The notes under the pieces were generated by a model, which saw nothing but the letters and a program-made list of their open reading frames with translations, was not told where the DNA came from and searched no databases. From assembly GCA_030268105.1 (NCBI GenBank), contig BSDZ01000023.1:930001-994000 (forward strand): a DNA stretch of 64,000 nucleotides, written 5' to 3'. Origin of the DNA: Volvox africanus (Eukaryota > Chlorophyta > Chlorophyceae > Chlamydomonadales > Volvocaceae). A program made the translations under genes and the position numbers. This document shows, piece after piece, positions 21,360-32,711 of this stretch (position 1 is the stretch's first letter; the number at the start of each line of letters is the position of its first letter).

Positions 21360-21974
21360 CTAGACATCAACGTCTACATATCCTACACTCAAGTACCTTC
21401 GCACTAGAAACTTAGTGCGAAAGTCGTTTCACCAACCGAGTTCTCCTACGCCTCAGCGCCTGGATCAGTCCAGGTGCCCCTGCGGATTCACGAAACGTCA
21501 GGAGCCGCCGACGTCCCCCAGAAGCTGGGTCATCCACATCGTATCGGCCTGCTCCTCGTGAGAGCTCGCGACGCTAAGACGCCCCCACGTCTGAACGTGT
21601 TTACGGGTGCTCCTTACACGGGTGGCGCACGGACGACCTAACAACCGAGTGTTGGTTTGAATAACTGCTTTAGGACGAGTTAGAGGCGGGTGCCAGCGAT
21701 AACAGATTTTGAGTCTGCCGGTGCCAGCTCTCCCGCAACCCGAAAGAGATACTTCATCCCGTACGACGAGGTGTAATATTGGACGATGGACGATATACCT
21801 ATCATGAGCACATTCTCGCACGAGCATTATGCTGCGTTCCAATCGGCAGCTCGGCGGGCTATGGCTGCAAAGCGCTTTAGCTTCCGGTGTCACTAAGGTA
21901 AGGTCAACGAGGCAATTGATATGATGGATACCTTCCCGAGATCAGTAACGCGTTTGAACTTTGACACACAGCTG
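21360..21974. other. Gap after the membrane-protein gene
   Basis: There is no supported gene. TGTAA at 21772-21776 is a possible poly(A) signal for the upstream gene, about 415 bases past its proposed stop. The minus-strand frame 21498-21893 has no recognisable motif. Confidence 0.35.
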
Positions 21975-22640
21975 CGATGAAGAAAGTTAGGGTGGATGCC
22001 AGGAAGTGGCTCAGGGAGATGAAGTCAGGTCCTAGTGCAGTGCTTGACGAGGAATCGATCCTAGAAAACGTTACCTACACAAGCTCAAGCAGCATTTTGA
22101 GCCGCAGTTTCGCCGTGCCAGTCTCCAGGACTTTGCACATCTCCAGCAGGGTGATCTGTCGCCTATAATGCACCTGAACAAGGTTCAGGCAATGGTGCCG
22201 TACGTCGAGCATGTGTACGGGCGACTGTACATCGCCCGGCAGTACATCAACAGTCCCAAACTCAAGGTGCGGGATCGCATGCTTATGCAGTAATGCGACT
22301 TGCACAGGGAAAAGCACTTCAATCGCTTGGAGAAGATTGCTCAGTTTGCCGAGTGTGTTTGGCGAAACCTGGGAGCAACCAGGGGCCACGCTGTGAAGAC
22401 TCCAAGCCCAGCATGTGCGAGACGAGGTGTCAAACTTCGATGAAGGCCAGCACGGGAACACATATTCCCGACCATCCACATCCTTGGTGAAGTATTATTG
22501 CAGCCACCATGCGGCAAATGTACTCCATGACAGCAAGGACTGTCATGTGCTATATGGCAGGAGGACCGCGGCAAGTACGTCCGTAGACAGGCCGCGCACC
22601 CACGTAGGGTTGTGCCTCGCTGGCAGCTTCAGAGGGTGAT
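21975..22640 (+). pseudogene. Decayed retrotransposon Gag-like fragment
   Basis: Gag-like pieces lie in different frames. The frame from 22072 to the TAA at 22291-22293 reads LHKLKQHFEPQFRRASLQDF, then HLQQGDLSPIMHLNKVQAM, like the L-x-x-HF-x-P...LxQG core of Ty3/gypsy-type Gag. The preceding piece (KVRVDARKWLREMKSGPS, from 21977) is in another frame, so at least one frameshift is present. At 22493-22556 the frame reads YYCSHHAANVLHDSKDCHVL, which fits the CxxH...HxxxxC zinc-knuckle variant of plant-type Gag. The in-frame stop and frame changes show it is dead. No reverse transcriptase, integrase or terminal repeat was seen nearby, so this is a small remnant. Confidence 0.5.
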
Positions 22641-22883
22641 TGTGGGCAGGGCCCCCTGGGGTTGCCGCTGGTGGCGGTGGGACGAACTAACGGGAATCCC
22701 GTTACCTGTTATTGGGAGTTGTGCGCGCGGGCGCTTTGGGCGGACGGAGCAGCAGAGGTTTTTTCTGCATGCGGATAAGGCCCCTGCCAACTTCAGAGCT
22801 CCAAACATGGGGTTGCAGATGGTGTTTATTTGACAACAACCTGGCGGAGCTGCGTAGGAACCAACAGCAGCAGAACAGCAGCA

Positions 22884-22918
<35 letters not shown>

Positions 22919-24891
22919 GGCAATCGCTATTTACTCGTGCTTAAACATTTGAAAATTTTTGTTACAAATGTTACCGAGATAATATTCGCTTCTCTATTCA
23001 TATATCGTACATCCATGCAACAAATCCCTGGCAAAAAAACGTGATTTCATTCCCGTCCAAAATTCCCACTCCTTTCAAAAAAATCTCTTACAAAATAAAA
23101 CGGAAAATAAGAAAGGATTTATGTCCGAGGCAACGTTCCCAAGAAAACCGCGCAAAATAACCGCGCAAAAAATATTCTTCGAAACTCGGTCTCCTGTACA
23201 TACAGATTGCAATGAAAAAGCAACAATTTCCGAAACAAAAATCTGCCTTTCCGAGTTCTGACATCACGATCTCGGACCGCCAAAGGACCGCCAAAAGACT
23301 ATTCCGCCGTCACCAATTCGTGGGGCTGACAAGAAACAACTTCACATCCCCAGCGATTAAGCCAACAACCAGTGCCGCCACGTGATCCCTACGGCTAAAC
23401 CAGATCGCCCGTTTGTTTCGCGTCACTCCAACGATGGGCCCCGGCTCGGTGCTCATACGCTGAAATTGACCCAAAAAGGACCGCTCCATGCCGCTTACAG
23501 CTTCATTCTGCTAAATATCCAATATGTAAGCTGAATTTCCTCTGGGCATATTCTTGAGACTTCAAATGCGCTTGGCTAGGGGGGTTGCTTTTGCTCTAGA
23601 ACTCTGGTAGCTAAAGGCACCTGATGAGGCCCTGGCAAGGCTGAAACACATCGTGACGTGCCTTTGTTTGTTTTTCTTTTCTCTGTTTCCCTTGTCTAGT
23701 ACCTAGCTTTTTTCCGTTAATTTGTTATCCCTTGTCCAACATTTTTTTTGTCTTTCAAAATTACCCTCCTTATCGACCACTTTTTTTACTCGTTCACTCG
23801 TTTTTGCACAATACGGCCCCACCCCGTTTTATGAGATTCTTACTAATCTCACCCATCACCAGCAGCAGCAGCAGCAGCAACAACAACAACAACAACGTGC
23901 GACATATGAAAGTGCTTGTGCTTGTGCTTGAAGAGCGATGTGGTAGCCAATTGAATGTGCGTGTGAGCCATTGCACACCATGCCATCTACCAGTTGACGA
24001 TCGTGTGGTGCATCTTAAACTGGCCAGGCGGCAGGCACTCACCCAGCTTGCCTGAGGTGGACGAGTGGATGCCGCGATCTGACAACTGCAGCAATGGGCG
24101 ACACACATATTGTCCCAAGCCTTCCCTGGCAGGTATATGCATGAGAGGAGGTGGATCTCTCCCCGCTGTGGTCTGGTTGATCATTTCCTTAACATCACCA
24201 TCCCCCTAGGCACGAGTGACTAGGTTGTTCATCGCATTGGTTGAGGAAAGCTGTTGTCAGTTCGAACAAGAGAGCATTGGCATTATTGAACGACGTTCTA
24301 TCCCTCCTTGGCTCATGCTTGGCAAGCAAAGATCCCTCTCTCTTTCTTTCTTTCTTTCTCTCTCTTCTCTCTGCGTGTGTGTGTGTGTGTGTGTCTTTCT
24401 CTCTCTCTCTCAGCATATAGCTGTGGGAGCCCTTCATGATGGCATGGATAGCACCACGATGAGGCCAACCTGTTACGGCAGGTGAAATCCCAAACATGGA
24501 ACTCCAAGCTTGCGCAGAACATCCTTTTCTTATTGCAATCAAGCGCCGAAGACCTAAGGTCGGACTCCCTTAATAAACCAAAATGCCGAGGCCATCGGCA
24601 CGCACGTCGTGGTGCGTGGCGAAACAACGAAACGAGTGAAACCGCCCGAAGCTCACTGTAGCTGACAGCTTTGGCAATGACGCTGCGGAGATGGCTATTG
24701 AAACGCATCACGTCATCTATCCGCGGTCTACGAAACCCCACAATCACACCCTTCTCAGCACCAGCGCGGCAAACCAGAAACCTCTCGGGGGACAACTCCA
24801 CGTATTGACCCTGGCCCCGTAACCGCTACAGCACAGTACGCGACCGTGACCACCCTGTTTCCCCTAACAAACAGGTTGCTTCTCGCAACCA
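22641..24891. other. Intergenic with trinucleotide and CT/GT repeats
   Basis: No supported gene. A CAG array lies at about 22862-22918 and a (CAG)n(CAA)n array at about 23862-23896. At 24341-24412 CTTT/CT repeats flank a (GT)n run. Between 22.9 and 23.8 kb the DNA is clearly more AT-rich than the gene regions. The 3' UTR of the minus-strand Kelch gene should lie in the right part. I found no TGTAA on the minus strand close to its stop. Confidence 0.5.
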
Positions 24892-27800
24892 TCACTTCTT
24901 GTTGCTACCTTTGCCGGATGACGTCGACGCCGACACCAACACCGTGGCCGGCACCCCTGCCTTGCCCTTTCTCCCCCCCACCGACCCTTGTCCCCCCTTC
25001 GGCTCCTCCTCCGAATCCTCGTCCTCTTCATCCTCTCCAGAACTCCCCAGGTCGCCCTCACTGGCCTCCGTCCATTCGCTATCGCTCTCGTTGCTCTTCT
25101 TGAGCAGATCCTCGCCAACTGTGTTTTCCCGTACTAACTGCCAACCGTCCAGTTTGGCAACGTCCAACGTCCACATGTCGTCCAAGGTGACTTCCTTGGA
25201 ACCCACCTGCACATTGAGACGGTAGGGTAGGTGGTGATGGTTCCCGAGCGCCATTGCGATACGATATCAGTTACTGCTTTACGAAGGAGTGCTAAACTGG
25301 AAAACTGGACACACCCACCTCCACTGCGCCTCCGAGCAGCCACAACGAGCTTCCCACAACCGTCATCTGGTGACGACCAGGGTGGGGCGGAAAGATAGGG
25401 CGGGTGGAAAACAAGGGACTGTCTTTGTATGCATGTGCATATGCGTGTGTGTATGCACCTAGCAAAGGGGAGGTAGGGCAACATGATGCGGATGTGTATT
25501 GACGGGAAGCGGGGTAGCGGGGGAGGGGGAGGGACAGCGGGATGAGGAGAGTATCTCGAGGTGGAGGGGGAGGGGAAGGAGAGGGGGAGGTGGAGGGGTA
25601 GCGGGAAGGGGAGGGGAAGGAGAGGGGGAGGGGGAGCGGGAGGGGGAGGGGGAGGGGAAGGAGAGGGGGAGGGGGAGGGGGAGGGGGAGGGGGAGGGGAA
25701 GGAGAGGGGGAGGGGGAGGGGGAGGGGGAGGGTCTCTCACCAGAGCGCCAATGCGGGCCTTTGGCTTTGGCATATTGAGTACGGAAAGGTCCAGGCCGTA
25801 CATGGCAGGCGAGTAAAGGATCTCCGAAACCACACCACCAATGCGGTACAGCTGATAGGCTTTGCGGACGACATAGCCCCGATAGCTGCGAACGGGTGGG
25901 TGGGCAGAAAGGAGGAGTGCAGGTACGTCAGTCGGTAAGTACGTATGTAGGTTGTCAGTTGAGGCAGGGCAGGGTAAGGAGTTAGCAACGGAAAACGGCG
26001 AGGAGCAGGTCGAGCCCCCCCCCCTCACGCGCACACGTAAGGATGTCCATCCATCCATCCATTGATCCGGGGAGGGACTTGGGAAACTATATCCAGAAAA
26101 AGTGGTTGATGGTCATGATCGTTACATTGGTTGGTAGTTAAGATGTTCTTTGTGGACGTTTGCCGTTCACACTCAACCGTGATGTTTCTTTCCATCTAAT
26201 GTGGACTCAGTCATTCAGTCCCATCATCCCAATTAGCCCCCAACATGATACGTCGTACTGTCGTACACATATGTCGTACACACCTGGCCTGGATCTTCAC
26301 GGCCGCCCGGTACAGCGCGCTGTTCTTGTCCGTGCACGCGGCCAACCGATCAACCGCCTCCGGAGAAATGATTGCCACTGTGGCGGATGACGATGGCGGT
26401 GCCGTGGACGACGTGGCGGCGGTGCTGCAGCTGCTGATAGGTGCCGCGTCCCCTGCAGGACCGCGTGAGATTTCACCGTGTGTGTATGTGGGCCCGATGA
26501 GTCAGGGCCCAGGCCGGGGGTGGGCCGGGTTCACTTCCGTGACTTCCGCGTCGATATCTCCAGGGAGGGGCACTCCACCCATTGGTGACGTAATGCTATC
26601 GACGTAATCGATGTGACGTACACCACCACCTCCACCACCACCACTGATGATCTTCTAATTGATATTTGCCATCTCTTATGTCTAATCACAAAAAATCATA
26701 TATCTGTTCGTTATTTACCGTTAGTTTACTCGCAGTTTAGTATAATAATCGTTGCTCGCCACTAACAGAAATGAGCTGAGGGGGAGAGAGGGAGAGAGGC
26801 GCGAGTGCGATTGTAGAGCGCCGCTTCTCAAAGTCCCTGATAGCGGGGTTCCGTACAACGAACTTACCGGCCGCAGCTGCCCCGTCTTTAGTTCCCCTGA
26901 CAGCGGAGGCGGGCGGGCGCACCTCCGCCACGTACCAGCGCCGCCGCTCAAAGTTGAAAGTGTAAAGGTCGTTGTGGAACTCTGAGGAAAGGTCCTCGCC
27001 ACCCTGAGGTTGGCGGTTGACGGTTGGGAGTTGGACGGTTTTGGAGGTTGCGGACTGATACACAAGGGTGGATAACTCTCTGACTTTTTGAAACCTTGTG
27101 TGTGCTCATAAAGCAACAACCTATTTCTCTCATCAGGAGAGAAGACAGTTCAGAACATTTAGATCGCATATGGGTGACATGTACGGTGTCATTGTACGGT
27201 GTTAGGTTGCCATTTCGGATTTTGGATCCTGGGTTTCCGAAAACTCGCAAGGCTCCAAGCTGCCGAGGTAGCCGTGTGGAAAGATAACCGAGGCAGTGGC
27301 ACAAGCGCACAAACATTTTTAATAATTCGCACAATAACGAATAAACAATAAAAATCCAAAAATCAGATCCAAATCCAGGTCCAGGTCCAGATCAGAGAAA
27401 TTAGATTCCTTCCCACCGCCACATAAGGCCCGCATTGCACAGCCAACACACCTTGGCCTCGTTGTCTGATACGCCGCCGAACAATAAGGCCCGCGGACCA
27501 GCCTTCGGGTGTGAATGAACCGATAGCGAAAAGGATGCGCGGGCGCCCGGTGCCATACCCGCCTTCTTCACACGCTCCCACTGGGAACCACGGGAAGGTA
27601 AGGGGGGAGGTAGTTGCAACAGTTGGTGGTTGCAACCGTTGGCGGTTGGGGACAAAGGAGACCGGGGGGGGGGGACATTGCGCAAACCTCCGCCACTCCA
27701 GGCGAAAACGAATAATGCTGTATAGGCGTTAAATTTAGGCGGTATCGTCAATCGAATGCTGTCGTACCACCGGTCATCCGTACAACGACTTAACTACGCC

Positions 27801-28179
27801 CCCCTCGTGACCCGCACATTGACGCCCACTTAGCTTGGTAGCTATGATCGGAAAGTGTCAACTACGAACCACCTAGGAAACGATGTTTACTGCCAACTAC
27901 TAACCGTGTAAGTTGTCAGATTGCAGGCCCACACGTCGTCCATGGCCTTGCCGTGCTCCAGGTCTTCGTCCTCATCATCCTTCGCCTGTTGTCGGGAGGG
28001 CCGAGAAGGGGGTGGGGAGACGAAGAACCGTGGACATGCCCAAACGGGTGGGGAAGAGAGGGGGGATACAGGAAGACAGAGACAAGGCAAGCCCTACTTC
28101 GTGTGTGTTTTACGAACACTTCCCCTCGCATCCTTGCTATACTCTCCCTTCCCCTTCTCCTTACAATCTCCAGACCAGA

Positions 28180-28216
<37 letters not shown>

Positions 28217-31200
28217 CACCACCGATTCTCGCCTTGGAGTAGCCGCCAAAGACCCACAGCGTGTCCCCCACCACCGCCAGGCCGCAGCCGCTGCGGGGTG
28301 AGGGCCAGAGCGCCCCCGCCCCCGCATTGCCTGCCGGCCCCCCCCCCAAGCTGGTCCATTTCATCGTCTCCAAATTGAGCTCCCAAAGATCATTGTAGTA
28401 CCTGTACAAAATTTGTACGGTATACGGCGGCAAAAAATGGACCTTATATCCAGATTGTGTTTTGTTGCTATCACTAGGCATCAGACACGGCGCATCTACC
28501 ACCAACCTAAATCGATATTTAGGACTGAATTTCCCGCCAATTATCATCCCTATTGTATGGTAATGGAACGCACTTTGAAGCTCGTCAGCTCTGCCGCTCC
28601 CGCCAAACAGCAATAGCAGCAACATCTCCCGCAGCGCAAACACATACACCTACACATAAATACACCTGCCCCGCCCATTGCGTGCGACTTGATAATCCCC
28701 CACAAGGAATGCATTTGAAAGACACGCTAACCAAATAACTACCACAACTCCCCCTTTCCCCCCACGTGCACACATACACGCAGACACCCTCGCCCTTTCT
28801 GGTTGTCCACGAAACACACAAACAGTGCCTTTTTGAAATCTGTAATCTCCCGCCAAAACGTGATTATTGTAAAATTTGCGATCCCGCACTGACTTGACAT
28901 CCCGACCAGTGTCGTAGAAGCCACCGAACAACAGCACGCGGTTTCGGAGCGGCTGCACCGCCATCCGGTGTCCCGAGCGGGCCGAGGGGCCGCCCTTGGT
29001 GGACAGGCAGTCCCACTCCCAGGTCGTCAGGTCCAGGCGCCAGAGGTCCTAAGAGGTCAGGTTATCATGGAGGATATCGTACGAGGTCATGGAGGATGTC
29101 GTACGACGAGATGACGTACAGAGGAAAGCCACATTTATCAGGAAGGGGGCATGGAGACTGGGGACTGGGAAACCTCAAAGACTGCAAACCCCCCACGCTT
29201 CCCCCTCTTCCTCCCCACGCCTCATCGGGAGGGGGGAAGTAGGGAAGAAAAGATTTGAATCAGTGCATATAATCGCGATCCAATACTTCAAACGCTGGAA
29301 GCAATAACAATATGAAATCTCATAACAATATCGCCCTTAAACGTTTTGTGATGCAAACTTTTCCGGAAAAAAAATCCTCCGCACCCTAACCTTATAGTGG
29401 TGAAACCGCTCTTGGTTGGGAGACGTGAACTCCCCACCGAACAGCAGCATGGTGTTCTTGACGACCACGGCTTGGTGGGCGGAGCGGGGCGGGGGCCCGT
29501 TAGGGGCGTCAACTCGGGACCAGCGCCGCTTGTCCGTGTCGAACCTGGAGCGTACGGAGGCAGGGGGGGTAGGCGGGGGGGGAAGGCGGGGGGAAGGCGG
29601 GGGGGAAGGCAGGGGGAAGGGAGGTAAATACACCAGACCGGGTATCACTTTAGGAACGCTACTCCAGAGACCGGAGGGGCGTGAATTAGTGCTAACAACG
29701 AGAAAATGAAAAGTGGATTTGACGGCCCAATCCAGATCTCTGGAACCGAAGCCTCTACCAGACTCCCTCGACAACAGAAAACTAACAGAAAGCTATTACC
29801 TAAATAAGAAAGCATTACCAAGCCGCCCGAGTGCGCAAAAACACACAGCCGCCACGCTGCTGCCCAGACTGGTTTTCGCCCTTATAATGCAGTGCAAAGG
29901 ACATAAATATACCTTCGATAATGTACAGCATGCGTTACCTGTGCCGTACAGCATGTCCACACGGCGGTATGCCGTACGGGACACACGCGCACATTTCAGA
30001 GCATACCTGTACAGATCTTTGTATACGTGGGTCTTGTCTGTAGCCACGTCCACGTACTCGCCCCCGAACATGAGGACGTACGATCCGCGCTTCACGAAAA
30101 CGAAGAGTGTGGTGATTGCATCAGGGAGGGGAGAAAAGGGGGGGAAGGTCCTGGTTCAGATGGAGGATGGGGGGTAGCACTCCTTCCGCACCTCGTACTG
30201 CGTGCCTGGTCCATATCGAAATATATATGGGCAAATTTACACACATGTCTGTCTGTCTGTCTGTCTGTGTGTCTGCGTGTGCCTGTGTGTGTGTGTGTAT
30301 GTCCATGTGTCTGTGTGTCTGTATGTCTGTATGTAAGTGTGTCTGTGTGTCTGTGTGTCTGTGTGTCTGTTACGCATTTCATCAGGTCTGCGGGCACTGG
30401 CAGCTACACTGCCGCGCGCTCATTGGGGAACGAACGAACCACTCCCACTCGGTAGATGATGTGTACGGCGTGTGTGTTGAGGGTTCAGTGCGAATGCGTT
30501 TGTTACTGTGCTAATGTGAAGAGGAGGTGTGGGGGGGGGGGGAGGATCACTCACTCACTCACTCACGCTGGCTCACTCACCGGCGTGATATACGGCACGA
30601 AGGACGCATTGACCCGTGGGCCAGGTGGGTCGCAGTCCGCGGTCACCTCCACGGCCCCCTTCCGCTGCCGCTCCTCGAGCGCCATTCGCAGCAGCAGTGC
30701 GTCGATGTCGTCCTCGTCGCCTTAGCAGTGGGGCAAGCAGTAGCGGCAAATGTCTCCGAACCAAAACAACACTCGCATTTTCAGGTTAATGTACGGCATA
30801 ACGGCCTATTTTTATCTGGGAAAGGGGGCAGACCCGGGGGGCGGGAAGTTGAATAAAACCAGGCATGATACCGCTGTAGAGGCGCTGCTGAAAAGCACGG
30901 CTAACCGCGATATGGTGGAGGCGAGGTGTAGCTCCGTCCTCCAGGCAGGGAAAGTGGAAACGTTTGAAACGTTTGAAAGTAAACTAGGCAGCCGCCAAGG
31001 CCGCAAATAGAAGCCGGAAACAAGGCAATAGCAATAGAAGCCGTAACAAAGTTCACTATTGGCCTTGCTGCTGGTGGTGGAGGCGAAAAGGTACCGTATA
31101 AAAGTTGTTGGGTTCATTGAAATGGGAGGCGCGGAATCTAATAGCTGACCGCTGGTGCTGTTATGCGCGTGAACGTCCCAACCCCTCTATTTTTCCAATA

Positions 31201-32340
31201 ACAAAGCGCCCTAACCCCATCGACCAACCCTCACACAGGGTAGTCCGGGCTACCCTGAAGACCGCGCGCGCGCCAACCAAACGAAGCGCAGCCTCACGCG
31301 AACTCACCTTGGTGAGGGGGACAGCGGCGGCGGTAGCAGCCGAAAATGGCAAGGACGTGCACATGGAAGAGGAAGAAGTAGAGTAAGCGCAGGGGAAAAC
31401 GAAACGCGAGAGGACGGGTCCAAGGCAGTCAAAGCAAGGCTAAGGAACCATGCACCCGGGGAGAACAGTGCCGCTGAGTTTTGCCGGAAACGAGGAACGA
31501 GTAAAGAAATAGCCAGGAAGTAATGAATAAATTTTAGAAGTAGGATGGGAGGACGTATATGTTGGGGACGACAGGGCGACGAGCGGAACGATTCGGGAAA
31601 GGGAGGTGGCGGCGAAATGGCGCAGGTAAAGTTAGCCAAGCCGTTGTGCCGCACATTCACCCCTTTCCTTTTCCCGAATGAAAAATTCGGTCCCCTCATC
31701 GCCCGCAAACCCTCTCCCCCTCGCCCCCTTTTCCGCCCACACATACACACACATCCGGTTCCTGCCTTATGCCCCATGTCCGCCCGTGTTAACTCCACCT
31801 TCAAGGCGCTTCTCCGCCCTGCGCTCCTTCTTGGCCTCATTCCTGGCAGTCTTCTTGTCCGTCTTGATGGCACCTGTTGGGAGGGTTGGTTCCGAGAGTT
31901 CTGGACAATCAGGTGAAAAGAGGGAGGGCGAGTGCACTTGTGTGTGTAATTGTGTGTAATTGTGTGTATGTTTTGCTGTACAGCGGAGGGGGGAGATAGA
32001 GACGACAGAGATTCTCAAAACGTCCATCATTAGGTTTCAAGTCGACGCGAGACGCGAGGCAGCTCGTGTGTCGGAGTTGCTTAAATGCCGTACGAGTCTG
32101 TGCCGGTGGTTTCCCGTCTAAGCGAATGGGGTGGGCGGTCCATGTACGAACGAACGGGTGTACTGCGGGTACACACGGCACAGGAAGGATATGGACGCCA
32201 CGGGGCGCTGAACACCCAGAATGGAAGAATGTACGACGGGTACAACGGTTGGTAGGACTTTAGTGGTTAGTGGTTAGTGCGAGCGGGAAGAGGTGTTCGT
32301 GGTATGCCAATCCCGTGGCTAATGCCGGGCGCTTCACACC

Positions 32341-32371
<31 letters not shown>

Positions 32372-32711
32372 AGGCCGTAAGAGCGAAGAAGGAGAATGCG
32401 AAGCGAAGGGTGTATTATGATATCCTGATAAACATATAGGGCTCAGATTGAGGGGACAAAGAGGGAGCATGCGATATGTGCTTTGCATTGGTAGGTTGCT
32501 TATGAGAAGTTCCCTTTCCTCGTTCCCTCCCGCGGAGGACGCCCTGGAGCTCTAAATCCAAGGCCGCTGTGTGGGCTTGCTAGTGAGGCCGCATAGAATA
32601 ATCTGCAGCCATGGATGTGAGCGGTGATTGATTCTTGTACTTACCGGTGCCCACAGCAGGGCCGTCCTTGCGCTCCTTTGCCTTCTTGCGCTTGTCACGT
32701 CCGCTTCCCAT
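24892..32711 (-). CDS. KLHDC4-like Kelch-repeat protein with an added IQ motif
   Basis: Fourteen exons (minus): 32711-32645, 31873-31799, 30720-30581, 30089-30007, 29544-29391, 29048-28894, 28401-28233, 27985-27905, 27580-27452, 27003-26868, 26452-26284, 25885-25741, 25366-25319, 25206-24892; 621 residues, all phases closing. The basic start MGSGRDKRKKAKERKDG, the acidic DEDDIDALLLRMALEERQ and the Kelch blades (VLMFGGEY, MLLFGGEF, VLLFGGFYD, LWVFGGYSK, ALLFGGVSD, LWLLGGAVE) follow human KLHDC4 in order. So do HHYKDLWRLDL, YYNDLWELNL and FHNDLYTFNFERRRW, and an acidic Lys-rich tail ends the protein. Function of the family is poorly known; Kelch propellers bind proteins. Between blades five and six is a perfect IQ consensus, IQASYRGYVVR (450-460), which would bind calmodulin. 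Intron 7 appears to use a GC donor (28232-28231). The start is in a nearly empty 1.5-kb divergent interval shared with EYA. Confidence 0.93.
25500..25736. repeat. GGGGGA/GGGGAAGGA minisatellite in Kelch-gene intron 12
   Basis: A purine-only array on the plus strand (units GGGGGA and GGGGAAGGAGA) fills most of the intron between exons 12 and 13. It ends about five bases from the exon 12 donor at 25741. Long Gly/Glu/Arg frames across it are shadows. Confidence 0.85.
28182..28215. repeat. (CA)n microsatellite in Kelch-gene intron 7
   Basis: An uninterrupted CA run of about 16 units lies 18 bases past the GC donor of intron 7. Confidence 0.85.
29557..29626. repeat. G-rich GGGGGGAAGGC repeat in Kelch-gene intron 4
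   Basis: Short G-rich units with GGAAGGC interruptions lie just upstream (minus strand) of exon 5, so the sense strand shows a C/T-rich acceptor region. Confidence 0.6.
30242..30372. repeat. TGTCTG/TGTG microsatellite in Kelch-gene intron 3
   Basis: About 130 bases of TCTG, TGTG and TGTCTGTA units make up a compound microsatellite in the intron between exons 3 and 4. Confidence 0.75.
32339..32371. repeat. (GT)n microsatellite in Kelch-gene intron 1
   Basis: An uninterrupted GT run of about 14 units lies in the 770-base first intron. Confidence 0.85.

Noticed and set aside
22861..22920. CAG array considered as a coding polyQ exon
   Set aside because: No flanking frame with gene-like sequence or splice sites; it lies just after the retroelement remnant and is best treated as a microsatellite.
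25459..26058. 199-codon Pro/Leu-rich minus-strand frame
   Set aside because: Spans the purine array and reads through true exon 12 of the Kelch gene into introns; the spliced model explains the conserved part.
31301..31390. Possible extra Kelch-gene exon on the minus strand ending at a GTGAGT donor
   Set aside because: Exon 2 (ending 31799) joins directly in phase to the exon starting at 30720, giving LEGDEDDIDALL as in KLHDC4; the extra segment adds no family sequence.
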